This document shows positions 41,487 to 50,006 of a DNA stretch of 64,000 nt, piece after piece. Position 1 is the stretch's first letter; each line of letters begins with the position of its first letter. Source of the DNA: Streptomyces griseoloalbus (lineage in GTDB: Bacteria > Actinomycetota > Actinomycetes > Streptomycetales > Streptomycetaceae); the NCBI GenBank assembly GCA_014650015.1, contig BMUD01000018.1, positions 100,946-164,945 on the forward strand, in the 5' to 3' direction. Below the pieces are notes generated by a model. That model searched no databases. It was given only the letters and a program-made list of their open reading frames with translations, and had not been told where the DNA came from. A program made the position numbers and the translations under genes.

Positions 41487-42656
41487 TCAGGAGACCGTCG
41501 CCGGACTGCGGTGGTCGTGTTCGAGGTCGCAGACCTCACCGGTGTCCCAGGCGGGGAAGGGATCGTCGGCCGGGACCGGCTCGCCCTCGGCCATCAGACA
41601 GCGGGACAGTGACTCGCGCAGGTCCGCCTCGCGCAGCCCGACCCCGATGAACACGATCTCCTGCGCGTGCGGCGCGTCGGCGTCCCGCACGCCGGACGGC
41701 TCGAACCGGCCGACGGAACCGGCCTGCGACCACAGGCCCGTCACGCCCGCCCGCCCGGCCAGGGTGAAGAACCCCTTGGAGCGCAGCACCCGTCCGTGCC
41801 GCCCACTGTCCAGCTCCCCGGTGACGAAGTCCCACAGCCGTCCGGGATGGAAGGCGGCGGGGGAGCGGAACACCAGCGAGGAGATGCCGTACTCCTCGGT
41901 CTCCGGGACGTGGTCGCCGTTCAGCTCCCGCACCCAGCCCGGCGCCTGCTGCGCGCGCTCCAGGTCGAACCGTCCGGTCTCCAGGACGGCGCGGGCCTCC
42001 ACCCGTCCCCGTACGGCGGGAATCAGACGGGCCGTCGGGTTGAGCCGGGTGAGCACCCCGCGCAGCCGGTCCGCGTCGGCTTCGCCGACCAGGTCCAGCT
42101 TGTTGAGCACCAGCACGTCGGCGAACTCGACCTGGTCGACCAGCAGGTCGCTGACGGTCCGCTCGTCGTCCTCGTAGGGCGCCAGACCGCGCTCGGCGAG
42201 GTCGTCGCCGGTGCCCAGCTCGGTGAGGAAGTTGGCGGCGTCGACGACGGTGACCATGGTGTCCAGGCGGGCCACGTCCCCCAGGACGGCGCCGTCGTCG
42301 CGGGCGAAGGCGAACGTCGCGGCGACCGGCATGGGCTCGGAGATGCCGCTGGACTCGATGAGCAGGTAGTCGAACCGGCCCTCCAGGGCCAGGCGTTCGA
42401 CCTCCTCCAGCAGATCGTCCCGCAGCGTGCAGCAGATGCAGCCGTTGGTCATCTCCACCAGGCGCTCCTCGGTGCGGGAGAGGGCGGCCTCGCCCCCGCG
42501 CACCAGGGCGGCGTCGATGTTGACCTCGCTCATGTCGTTGACGATCACCGCCACGCGCAGCCCCTCGCGGTTGGAGAGGACGTGGTTGAGCAGCGTGGTC
42601 TTGCCGGCGCCCAGGAAGCCCGACAGTACGGTGACGGGCAGCCGTCGGGAGGGCAT
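41487..42656 (-). CDS. CobW/COG0523-family GTP-dependent zinc chaperone
   Basis: A 389-residue G3E GTPase. Walker A is [15 protein letters not shown], the metal motif CxCC is [12 protein letters not shown], base recognition is NKLD, and the C-terminal CobW_C domain spans about 265-375. Zur-controlled members (YciC, ZigA, ZNG1) load zinc into client enzymes during starvation. The gene lies 5 bases after rpmF in the same operon and downstream of a candidate Zur box at 42963, supporting zinc rather than cobalamin function. Confidence 0.85.
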   Translation of the reverse strand: MPSRRLPVTVLSGFLGAGKTTLLNHVLSNREGLRVAVIVNDMSEVNIDAALVRGGEAALSRTEERLVEMTNGCICCTLRDDLLEEVERLALEGRFDYLLIESSGISEPMPVAATFAFARDDGAVLGDVARLDTMVTVVDAANFLTELGTGDDLAERGLAPYEDDERTVSDLLVDQVEFADVLVLNKLDLVGEADADRLRGVLTRLNPTARLIPAVRGRVEARAVLETGRFDLERAQQAPGWVRELNGDHVPETEEYGISSLVFRSPAAFHPGRLWDFVTGELDSGRHGRVLRSKGFFTLAGRAGVTGLWSQAGSVGRFEPSGVRDADAPHAQEIVFIGVGLREADLRESLSRCLMAEGEPVPADDPFPAWDTGEVCDLEHDHRSPATVS

Positions 42657-42661
42657 CCGCG

Positions 42662-42832
42662 TCAGCCCTCGGGGCGCAGCAGGCCGCGCTGGTAGGCGCG
42701 CACGAGGTGCTGCGGGACGCGGTAGGTGACGCCGCCCACGGTGACGGGGACCAGGTTCGGCGTGCTCGCCTTCCACTGCGCGCGGCGGTGGCGGGTGTTG
42801 CTGCGGGACATCTTGCGCTTGGGTACGGCCAT
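42662..42832 (-). CDS. rpmF: Ribosomal protein bL32, zinc-independent paralog
   Basis: A 56-residue bL32 with the family start [20 protein letters not shown]. It has no Cys, so it lacks the zinc ribbon of the zinc-binding form. Replacing zinc-bound ribosomal proteins by Cys-free paralogs under Zur control frees zinc during starvation. It is the first gene of an operon with the CobW-type chaperone; a Zur-like box lies about 130 bases upstream. Confidence 0.9.
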   Translation of the reverse strand: MAVPKRKMSRSNTRHRRAQWKASTPNLVPVTVGGVTYRVPQHLVRAYQRGLLRPEG

Positions 42833-42962
42833 GGCGGCTTCCTTCCGGGAAGGGGGGAACGGTCGTAGCGGGGCGTACGGCCGGTGAGGCCGGGGAGCCC
42901 GTACGGGAGCGCGGCCGAGGTGCCGCGCGGGTGCGGGCCTCGCGTCCGTCCGGCCAGCATAA

Positions 42963-42977
42963 GACAACGGTTTTCAT
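42963..42977 (-). promoter_or_regulatory. Zur box E (candidate)
   Basis: On the minus strand TGAAAACCGTTGTCT, 11 of 15 identical to Zur box A; TGAAAAC is intact. It lies upstream of rpmF and the CobW gene. The surrounding 42833-43130 has no gene. Confidence 0.55.
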
Positions 42978-43048
42978 TTGCGGTAGCCGGGAGGTCGCGG
43001 GGGCGTGGCGTGGCGCGCCGGTCGTGGCCGGATCCGGACCCCGGGCGG

Positions 43049-43140
43049 CCGTCCGGTCGTTTCCGGCGGGGCGTCCGGCCCGTTTGCAGGCGGCTGTCCG
43101 GCCCGTTTCCGGCGGGCCGTCCGGTCCGTCTCAGGCCGGC
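43049..43140. repeat. Four imperfect 23-bp tandem repeats
   Basis: Units related to CGTCCGGCCCGTTTCCGGCG start near 43049, 43072, 43094 and 43117. The last runs into the final codons of aztA. They may form the transcription end for aztA; function otherwise unknown. Confidence 0.55.
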
Positions 43141-43865
43141 TGCCAGATCTGGGTGAGTGTCTCGGTGGTGATCACCCGCTCCGGGCGTCCCCGGGCGGCC
43201 AGTCGTCCCTCGCGGAGCAGGAGGCACGCGTCCGCCGAGCGTGCCGCGCCCAGGTCGTGGGTGGCCTGGACGACGGTCACCCCGTCGGTGACCAGCTCCG
43301 TCAGCAGCGCCGCGATCTGCTCCCGCGCCTCGGGGTCGAGCCCGGTCGTCGGCTCGTCCAGGAGCAGCAGGTCCGACTCCTGGGTGAGCCCCTGGGCGAT
43401 GAGTGCCCGCTGCCGCTGTCCGCCGGAGAGTTCGCCCAGTTGGCGCGCGGCGAGGTGGCCGATGCCCAGCCGTTCGAGCGCCGTGTCCACCAGGGCGTGG
43501 TCCCGGCGGGTCGGCCGGCGCCACGGTCCGCGGTCGCCCCAGCGCCCCATCTCCACCGTCTGCCGGACCGTCAGCGGGAGCGCGTCCCCGACGGCGCCGC
43601 GCTGCGGGACGAACGCCGGAGACCGGTCACCGGCGTGGTGGACCGCGCCCGCTGTGGGGCGGATCACGCCGGCCAGCACTCCGAGCAGCGTGGACTTCCC
43701 GCTCCCGTTCGGGCCGACGAGTGCCGTGACCGCCAACGCCGGTATGTGTGCGTCGAGTTGATGCAGAACCGGGCGGCCCGGATAGCCGGCGGACAGACCG
43801 GTGAAACGGACGCGGGGCGTCCGTTCTTCCGTGGGGGCGGGGGAGGGGCGCGGTGTTTTGAACAT
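43131..43865 (-). CDS. aztA: Zinc ABC transporter ATP-binding protein
   Basis: A 244-residue ABC ATPase of the ZnuC/AztA class. Walker A is GPNGSGKST, the signature LSGGQRQRA, Walker B LLLLDEPTTGLDP, and the switch His is in VVQATHDLGAA. It is split from its partner genes by orientation: aztB starts on the other strand only about 25 bases away. A second ATG three codons upstream (43874) is possible. The Zur box at 43859-43873 covers both start codons, and no Shine-Dalgarno is seen, so initiation may be leaderless. Confidence 0.85.
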   Translation of the reverse strand: MFKTPRPSPAPTEERTPRVRFTGLSAGYPGRPVLHQLDAHIPALAVTALVGPNGSGKSTLLGVLAGVIRPTAGAVHHAGDRSPAFVPQRGAVGDALPLTVRQTVEMGRWGDRGPWRRPTRRDHALVDTALERLGIGHLAARQLGELSGGQRQRALIAQGLTQESDLLLLDEPTTGLDPEAREQIAALLTELVTDGVTVVQATHDLGAARSADACLLLREGRLAARGRPERVITTETLTQIWQPA

Positions 43866-43873
43866 GGTTTTCA
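43859..43873. promoter_or_regulatory. Zur box F, between aztA and aztB
   Basis: TGAACATGGTTTTCA; reverse complement TGAAAACCATGTTCA matches the Zur consensus at 12 of 15. It overlaps the aztA start and is 17 bases before aztB, so one bound Zur could shut off both directions. Confidence 0.75.
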
Positions 43874-43889
43874 TTGTAGTGTGCTCGCC

Positions 43890-44747
43890 ATGGAGTGGTT
43901 GACAGGCCCCTTCGAGGTGACCTTCGTGCAAAGGGCCTTGTGGGGCGGAATGTTGGTGTCGGCGATCTGTGCCCTGGCCGGCACCTGGGTGGTGCTCAGA
44001 GGAATGGCCTTCCTCGGTGACGCCATGTCCCACGGACTGCTGCCGGGCGTCGCGCTCGCCGCGCTGTTCGGCGGCAACCTGCTGGTGGGGGCGCTGCTGA
44101 GCGCGGCCGTCATGACTGCGGGCGTCACCGTCCTCGGCCGGACCCCGAGGCTGTCCCAGGACACCGGCATCGGCCTGCTGTTCGTGGGCATGCTGTCGCT
44201 GGGCGTGATCATCGTGTCGCGGTCGCAGTCCTTCGCGGTCGACCTCACCGGCTTCCTCTTCGGCGACGTCCTCGCCGTCCGGGAACAGGACCTGGTGCTG
44301 CTGGGCGTGGCGCTGCTGCTGGCCCTCGCCGTCTCGGCCCTCGGCCACCGCGCCTTCCTCGCCCTGGCGTTCGACCCGCGCAAGGCCCGCACCCTCGGCC
44401 TGCGCCCCCGCCTCGCCCACGCCGTCCTGCTCGGTCTGCTCGCCCTGGCCATCGTCGCCTCCTTCCACATCGTGGGCACGCTGCTGGTCCTGGGCCTGCT
44501 CATCGCCCCGCCGGCCGCCGCGCTGCCCTGGGCGCGCAGCGTGCGGGGCGTCATGGCCCTCGCGACCGTCCTGGGCGTCGCCGCCACCTTCGGCGGACTG
44601 CTGCTGTCCTGGCACCTGGGCACCGCCGCCGGCGCGACCGTCTCGGCCCTCGCCGTGGTCCTGTTCTTCCTCTCCCACCTGGCATCCGGACTGCGCCATC
44701 GCCGCCGTGCCCGCCCCGGCGGCGCCCCCGCCGCGGCCACCGACTGA
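43890..44747 (+). CDS. aztB: Zinc ABC transporter permease
   Basis: A 285-residue ABC-3 family permease with eight or nine predicted membrane helices. Family signatures are WVVLRGMAFLGDAMSHGLLPG near the N-terminus and ASFHIVGTLLVLGLLIAPPA. It forms the zinc channel with AztA as ATPase. ATG 43890 lacks a clear Shine-Dalgarno; an in-frame GTG at 43881 is possible, and leaderless translation is plausible because the divergent start lies so close. It heads aztB-aztD-aztC-aztD2. Confidence 0.86.
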   Translation: MEWLTGPFEVTFVQRALWGGMLVSAICALAGTWVVLRGMAFLGDAMSHGLLPGVALAALFGGNLLVGALLSAAVMTAGVTVLGRTPRLSQDTGIGLLFVGMLSLGVIIVSRSQSFAVDLTGFLFGDVLAVREQDLVLLGVALLLALAVSALGHRAFLALAFDPRKARTLGLRPRLAHAVLLGLLALAIVASFHIVGTLLVLGLLIAPPAAALPWARSVRGVMALATVLGVAATFGGLLLSWHLGTAAGATVSALAVVLFFLSHLASGLRHRRRARPGGAPAAATD

Positions 44748-44768
44748 ACGAAATCCGAGGCGATCGTC

Positions 44769-46013
44769 TTGTCTGCCCGCATACCCGCCCGCCGGGCCAC
44801 CGCCGCCCGCACACCGGCCGCGCTGCTGGCCGCCGCCCTGCTCGTCACCGGCTGCTCGGCCCAGGACGACGACGCGTCCGCCCCGTCGAGCAGCCCCTCC
44901 GCCACCACCCCGCACGGGTACGTCGAAGGCGCCAAGGAGAGCGCCGAGCAGCAGTCCCGGCTGCTGCTCAACGACCCGGGCACCGGGAACACCCGGGTCC
45001 TGGACCTGATCACCGGCACGACGCACAAGGTGTCCGGCACGAAGGACACCGCACGCCTCACCACGGACGGCCGGTTCGGCTTCCTCCACACCGCCGACGG
45101 CACCCGGGTCCTCGACGCCGGCTCCTGGATGGTGGACCACGGCGACCACGTGCACTACTACCGCGCGGCGATCCGCGCCGTCGGCGATCTTCCGGCCGGC
45201 TCCGGCGCACAGGTCCGCAGCGACGCCGCCGTGACCGCGGTGACCGACGAGGACGGCCGGACCGCGCTCTACGACCGCACCGCACTGGAGAAGGGCCGGA
45301 CCGGCTCCCCGACCACGCTGCCCGGAACGCACACGGCGGCCGTCGTTCCCTACGCGGAGCACCTGCTCGCCCTCACGGACGACGGCGAGGGAACCGCCGA
45401 ACTCACGGTGTACGACCGCGACGGCAAGCGCGTCGCCACCCCCGGCGCCCGCTGCGAGGACCCGAGCGGCGACGCCGTCACCCGGCGCGGAGTCGTCCTC
45501 GGCTGCGCCGACGGCGCCCTGCTCGTCCGCGAGGACGACGGCGAGTTCACCGCCGAACGCATCCCGTACGACGGCGACGTTTCCGCGAAGGAACGCGCCA
45601 CCGCCTTCCACCACCGCGCCGGCAGCGACACCCTCACCGCGCCCGCCGGCCACCGGGCTGTATGGGTCCTGGACGTCACCGACCGCACCTGGACCCGGGT
45701 GCCCACCGGGCCCGTCGTCGCCGCCAACACCGCCGGCGAGGGCTCCCCGCTGCTCGTCCTGCAGACCGACGGATCCCTGCACGGCTACGACATCGCCACC
45801 GGCAAGCACCTGACCCGCACCGAGCGGCTGCTGGAGGACGCCACCGCGCAGGGCGGGACCGGCCCGGTCATCGAGGTCGACCGCAGCCGCGCCTACCTCA
45901 ACGACCCCGAGGGCCGACGCGTGTACGAGATCGACTACAACGACAACCTGCGCATCGCGCGCACCTTCGACCTGGACATCGAGCCGGCCCTGATGGTGGA
46001 GACCGGACGATGA
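44769..46013 (+). CDS. aztD: Zinc metallochaperone lipoprotein, AztD-type beta-propeller (copy 1)
   Basis: A 414-residue secreted beta-propeller. The signal peptide ends in a lipobox (LVTGC, Cys near residue 28). The zinc-binding loop rich in His, DHGDHVHYYR (about residues 121-130), resembles the AztD metal site. Blade repeats such as RVATPGARCEDP and GVVLGCADGALLVREDDGEF follow. AztD delivers zinc to the solute-binding protein AztC outside the membrane. It starts with rare TTG (44769), supported by GAGG eight bases upstream. The stop overlaps aztC (ATGA). Confidence 0.82.
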   Translation: MSARIPARRATAARTPAALLAAALLVTGCSAQDDDASAPSSSPSATTPHGYVEGAKESAEQQSRLLLNDPGTGNTRVLDLITGTTHKVSGTKDTARLTTDGRFGFLHTADGTRVLDAGSWMVDHGDHVHYYRAAIRAVGDLPAGSGAQVRSDAAVTAVTDEDGRTALYDRTALEKGRTGSPTTLPGTHTAAVVPYAEHLLALTDDGEGTAELTVYDRDGKRVATPGARCEDPSGDAVTRRGVVLGCADGALLVREDDGEFTAERIPYDGDVSAKERATAFHHRAGSDTLTAPAGHRAVWVLDVTDRTWTRVPTGPVVAANTAGEGSPLLVLQTDGSLHGYDIATGKHLTRTERLLEDATAQGGTGPVIEVDRSRAYLNDPEGRRVYEIDYNDNLRIARTFDLDIEPALMVETGR

Positions 46014-46969
46014 CGACACCGAAGCGCACCACGCCGCGGCTGCGCCGCCTGCTCGTCACCCTCGTCGCCTTCGCCTCACTCACCACCGCCACCGCCTGCG
46101 CGAGCGGCGAGGAGCAGGCCCGCGTGGTCGTGACGACCAACATCCTCGGCGACATCACCCGCGAGATCGTCGGCGACCAGGCCGACATCACCGTCCTGAT
46201 GAAGCCCAACGCCGACCCGCACTCCTTCGGCCTGTCGGCCGTGCAGGCCGCCGAACTCGAACAGGCCGACCTCGTCGTCTTCAACGGGCTCGGCCTGGAG
46301 GAGAACGTGCTGCGCCACGTCGACGCCGCCCGGGAGTCCGGCGTCGCCACCTTCGAGGCCGGCAAGGCGGTGGACGCCCTCACCTTCCAGGCGCACGACG
46401 ACGGCGGCCCCGAGGACGGGGCCGGACAGCCCGACCCGCACTTCTGGACCGACCCCGACCGGGTGCGCGAGGCCGCCGGCCTGATCGCCGACCAGGTCGT
46501 CGAGCACGTCGACGGCGTCGACGAGAAGACCGTCCGCGCCAACGCCGACCGCTACGACCGCCGACTCGCCGACCTCACCACGTGGATGGAGGACACCTTC
46601 GGCACCGTCCCCGAGGAGCGGCGCGCCCTGGTCACCAACCACCACGTCTTCGGCTACCTCGCCGACCGCTTCGGCTTCCGCGTGATCGGCGCGGTCATCC
46701 CCAGCGGCACGACCCTCGCCTCGCCCAGCTCCTCCGACCTGCGCTCGCTCACCGAGGCCATGCGGGAGGCCGGTGTGCGCACCGTCTTCGCCGACTCCTC
46801 CCAGCCCAAGCGGCTGGCCGAGGTCCTGCGCAAGGAACTGGGCGGCCAGGTGCGGGTCGTCGAGCTCTACTCCGAGTCCCTGACCGAGCAGGGCAAGGGT
46901 GCCGCCACCTACCTGCAGATGATGCGCGCCAACACCACGGCCATGACCGACGGCCTCACCGGCGACTGA
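46010..46969 (+). CDS. aztC: Zinc ABC transporter substrate-binding protein
   Basis: A 319-residue cluster A-I metal-binding protein. Likely zinc ligands are His71 (ADPHSF), His144 (DPHFW), His211/212 (TNHHVF) and Asp262 (FADSS), the His3Asp set of AztC and ZnuA-type proteins. The N-terminus is an export signal with Cys30 as a possible lipidation site. A short acidic/His loop (HDDGGPEDGAGQPDPH) precedes the second ligand. Coupled to aztD by ATGA. Confidence 0.86.
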   Translation: MTTPKRTTPRLRRLLVTLVAFASLTTATACASGEEQARVVVTTNILGDITREIVGDQADITVLMKPNADPHSFGLSAVQAAELEQADLVVFNGLGLEENVLRHVDAARESGVATFEAGKAVDALTFQAHDDGGPEDGAGQPDPHFWTDPDRVREAAGLIADQVVEHVDGVDEKTVRANADRYDRRLADLTTWMEDTFGTVPEERRALVTNHHVFGYLADRFGFRVIGAVIPSGTTLASPSSSDLRSLTEAMREAGVRTVFADSSQPKRLAEVLRKELGGQVRVVELYSESLTEQGKGAATYLQMMRANTTAMTDGLTGD

Positions 46970-46996
46970 AACCCCGACCACGAAAGAGGAACACCC

Positions 46997-48199
46997 ATGA
47001 ACAAGCCGACCCGCACCAGAGCCCTCACCGGCACCGCCCTCGCCCTGGCCGTCGCCACCGTCCTGACAGCCTGCGGCGGCGGGGACGGCTCCCCGGCCGA
47101 CACCGCGGCACCGGAGAAGTCGCCGGCGGCCAAGGCCGTGCCGGTGAAGGACCCGCTGGTCGCCACCTTCGACGGCGGCCTGTACGTCCTGGACGGCGAG
47201 AGCCTGAAGGTCGCCAAGACCATCGAACTGCCCGGCTTCAACCGCGTGAACCCCGCCGGCGACGCCTCCCACGTCGTCGTCTCCACCGACGCCGGGTTCC
47301 GCATACTGAACGCCGACGAGCAGGCCTTCACCGGCGTCGAGTACCCGGGTGCCAAGCCCGGCCACGTCGTCCGCCACGCCGGCAAGACCGTCCTGTTCAC
47401 CGACGGCACCGGTGAGGTCAACGTCTTCGACCCTGACGACCTGGCCGGCGGCAAGAAGCCCCAGGGACGCACCTACGCCTCCGCCGAGGCCCACCACGGT
47501 GTCGCCATCGAACTGAGCAACGGCGAACTCCTCAGCACCCTGGGCACCGAGGAGAAGCGCACCGGTGCCCTCGTCCTCGACAAGGACAACAAGGAGATCG
47601 AACGCGCCGAGAACTGCCCCGGCGTCCACGGCGAGGCCGCCGCGAAGGGCGAGGCCGTCGCCGTCGGCTGCGAGGACGGCGTACTGATCTACAAGGGCGG
47701 CGAGTTCACCAAGGTCGAGGCCCCCGACGACTACGGCCGCATCGGCAACCAGGCGGGCAGCGACGCGTCCCCGGTCCTCCTCGGCGACTACAAGACCGAC
47801 CCCGAGGCCGAACTGGAGCGGCCCACGCGCATCTCCCTCATCGACACCCGGACCGCGAAGCTGCGCCTGGTCGACCTGGGCACCAGCTACTCGTTCCGCT
47901 CGCTGGGCCGCGGCCCGCACGGTGAGGCGCTCGTCCTCGGCACCAACGGCGTCCTGCACGTCATCGACCCCGAGACGGGCAAGATCGAGAAGAAGATCTC
48001 CGTCGTCGGCGAGTGGCAGGAGCCGCTGGACTGGCAGCAGCCCCGGCCCACCCTGTTCGTTCGCGACCACACGGCGTACGTCTCCGAGCCGGGCAAGCGG
48101 GCGCTGCACGCCGTCGGCATCGAGTCCGGTGAGAAGCTGAAGTCCGTGACCTTGCCGAAGAGCAGCAACGAGCTCTCGGGCGTCACCGCGGGCCACTGA
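46997..48199 (+). CDS. Zinc metallochaperone lipoprotein, AztD-type beta-propeller (copy 2)
   Basis: A 400-residue propeller lipoprotein paralogous to the gene at 44769. The lipobox is VLTAC (Cys near residue 25). Repeats include DGGLYVLDGESLKVAKTIEL, VVVSTDAGFRIL and RGPHGEALVLGTNGVLHVID. His residues for metal binding are fewer and placed differently (EAHHGV, GHVVRHAG), and the DHGDHVHYY loop of copy 1 is absent, so it may have another affinity or partner. Good AAAGAGGA before the ATG. It ends the azt operon at a strong terminator. Confidence 0.78.
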   Translation: MNKPTRTRALTGTALALAVATVLTACGGGDGSPADTAAPEKSPAAKAVPVKDPLVATFDGGLYVLDGESLKVAKTIELPGFNRVNPAGDASHVVVSTDAGFRILNADEQAFTGVEYPGAKPGHVVRHAGKTVLFTDGTGEVNVFDPDDLAGGKKPQGRTYASAEAHHGVAIELSNGELLSTLGTEEKRTGALVLDKDNKEIERAENCPGVHGEAAAKGEAVAVGCEDGVLIYKGGEFTKVEAPDDYGRIGNQAGSDASPVLLGDYKTDPEAELERPTRISLIDTRTAKLRLVDLGTSYSFRSLGRGPHGEALVLGTNGVLHVIDPETGKIEKKISVVGEWQEPLDWQQPRPTLFVRDHTAYVSEPGKRALHAVGIESGEKLKSVTLPKSSNELSGVTAGH

Positions 48200-48205
48200 C
48201 GAACC

Positions 48206-48258
48206 GAACCCCCGGTGCACCCGGCCGACATGGTGCGGCCGGGTGCACCCGGGGGTTC
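48206..48258. terminator. Bidirectional terminator
   Basis: A 22-bp inverted repeat with one bulged base and an 8-base loop separates the convergent azt operon and the sulfonate permease gene, 6 bases after one stop and 2 bases before the other. Confidence 0.85.
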
Positions 48259-48260
48259 GC

Positions 48261-49181
48261 TCAGCGGGTGACCAGCAGGCCCCGGCCGCGCAGCACCCAC
48301 CGCTCCAGCGGGCTGAAGGCCAGCAGGTCGATGGCGATGCCGACGATCAGGATCAGGAAGATGGCCAGGAACACCTGCGACATGCTGGAGTTGTTCCGCC
48401 CGTTCTCCAGCAACTGGCCGAGACCGATACCCAGATCGGGCGAGGAGGCGATGATCTCGGCGGCCATCAGCGAACGCCAGGAGAACGCCCAGCCCTGCTT
48501 CAGCCCCGCCAGGTAGCCGGGCAGTGCCGCGGGCATCACGATGTGCCAGGCACCGCGCGCTCCCGTGGCGCCCAGCGTGCGGCCGGCCCGCAGGAACAGC
48601 GGCGGGATCTGGTCGATGCCCGCGACCAGGCCGTTCGTGATCGACGGGACCGCGCCGAGCAGGATCACGGCGTACATCATGGAGTCGTTCAGGCCCAGCC
48701 AGATCACGGCGGGCGGCACCCAGGCCACGGACGGCAGGGACTGCAGGCCGGACAGGAGCGGCCCGAGGGCCGCCCGGACGAACCTCACCCGCGCCACCAG
48801 CAGGCCGAGCGGTGTACCTAGGGCGAGCGCCATCAAGAAGCCGAGCAGGCCGCGGGAGACGCTGGTCCAGATGTAGTCGAGCAGCGTGCCCTCCAGCCAG
48901 GCGACGCGCACCTCGCCCCACACCGCGGACGGCGCGGGCAGTTTGTACGCGGGAGCGACCCCGGCCCACACCAGCAGCTGCCAGACGACCAGCACCAGCG
49001 CGACGGCGCCGACGGGCGGCAGGACCTTGCGCACGAGGGTCTCGCGCAGCGGCGTACGGGGGGTCCGCACCGTGTCCAGGGCGTCGAGCCCGGCCTCCAG
49101 TCCCGCCAGGGCGTGGGCGTCCCGTGGGACCCCGGCCGCCGGGGAGGCGTCCGTGCGGGCGCCGGTGTCAGTGTCGGCCAT
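48261..49181 (-). CDS. ssuC: Sulfonate-type ABC transporter permease (SsuC/TauC family)
   Basis: A 306-residue permease with a 50-residue hydrophilic N-terminus and six membrane helices. The EAA-like loop is RAGRTLGATGARGAWHIVMP, and SLPSVAWVPPAVIWLGLND is typical of nitrate/sulfonate/taurine permeases. Start 49181 overlaps the ATPase end by 14 bases. It is third of an ssuA-ssuB-ssuC operon that imports an organosulfur compound; the exact substrate cannot be told from sequence. Confidence 0.83.
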   Translation of the reverse strand: MADTDTGARTDASPAAGVPRDAHALAGLEAGLDALDTVRTPRTPLRETLVRKVLPPVGAVALVLVVWQLLVWAGVAPAYKLPAPSAVWGEVRVAWLEGTLLDYIWTSVSRGLLGFLMALALGTPLGLLVARVRFVRAALGPLLSGLQSLPSVAWVPPAVIWLGLNDSMMYAVILLGAVPSITNGLVAGIDQIPPLFLRAGRTLGATGARGAWHIVMPAALPGYLAGLKQGWAFSWRSLMAAEIIASSPDLGIGLGQLLENGRNNSSMSQVFLAIFLILIVGIAIDLLAFSPLERWVLRGRGLLVTR

Positions 49182-49965
49182 GGCGGCGGATCTCCCCACG
49201 CAGTTCTTCGGTGATCTCGGCGGACAGTTCGGCGACCGCACTGTCCTCGATGCGGCGCGGCTGCGGAATGCCGACCGTCCACTCCCGGGCGATCCGGCCC
49301 GGCCGGGAGGACAGCAGCACAACCCGCCCGGCCAGCCGGACCGCCTCGCGCACGTTGTGCGTCACGAACAGCACCGACACCCCCGTCTCCTGCCAGATGC
49401 GGGTCAGTTCGTCGTGCAGCACGTCGCGGGTGATCGCGTCGAGGGCGGCGAACGGCTCGTCCATCAGCAGGAGCCGGCTGTCCTGGGCCAGCGCCCGGGC
49501 CAGCGCGACGCGCTGGCGCATCCCGCCCGACAGTTCGTGCACCCGCTTGCGGTACGAGCCCTGGAGCCGTACGAGTTCCAGCAGCCGTTCCGCCTCCTGC
49601 CGGCGCTCCGGCTTGGCGACACCGCGCAGCCTCAGGGCGAGTTCCACGTTCTTGCCCGCGGTCAGCCACGGGAACAGGGCGTGCTCCTGGAACATCAGGG
49701 CGGGCCTGCCGTCCGTGCCGATCGAGCCGGCGGACGGCAGGTCCAGCCCCGCCACCAGGTTGAGCAGGGTGGACTTGCCGCAGCCGGAGGCTCCCAGGAG
49801 GGTGACGAACTCCCCCGGTGCGACATCGAGTGTGATGTCGTCCAGCACGAGCTGTTGTCCGCCGGGCGTGCCCGGTGCGGGGAAGGACTTCGAGACGTGC
49901 TCGACACGGGCGGCGTACGTCACCGCCGTGGCGTCCTCGGCGGCCCTGGTGACAGTGGTGGCCAC
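49168..49965 (-). CDS. ssuB: Sulfonate-type ABC transporter ATP-binding protein (SsuB/TauB family)
   Basis: A 265-residue ATPase with Walker A GASGCGKST, signature LSGGMRQRV and Walker B LLLMDEPFAALDA, typical of the NrtD/SsuB group (HALFPWLTAGKNVELALRLR). The GTG at 49965 is preferred because AGGAGGTGA lies 6-8 bases before it; an in-frame ATG at 49989 is upstream of that ribosome-binding site. Confidence 0.85.
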   Translation of the reverse strand: MATTVTRAAEDATAVTYAARVEHVSKSFPAPGTPGGQQLVLDDITLDVAPGEFVTLLGASGCGKSTLLNLVAGLDLPSAGSIGTDGRPALMFQEHALFPWLTAGKNVELALRLRGVAKPERRQEAERLLELVRLQGSYRKRVHELSGGMRQRVALARALAQDSRLLLMDEPFAALDAITRDVLHDELTRIWQETGVSVLFVTHNVREAVRLAGRVVLLSSRPGRIAREWTVGIPQPRRIEDSAVAELSAEITEELRGEIRRHGRH

Positions 49966-50006
49966 GGTCGTCACCTCCTGGGAACTCATCGGGTCCGGTG
50001 GTCGAA

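Noticed and set aside
41487-42656. CobW as a cobalamin-synthesis gene
   Set aside because: No cob genes or riboswitch are adjacent; rpmF, zur and a Zur box point to zinc.
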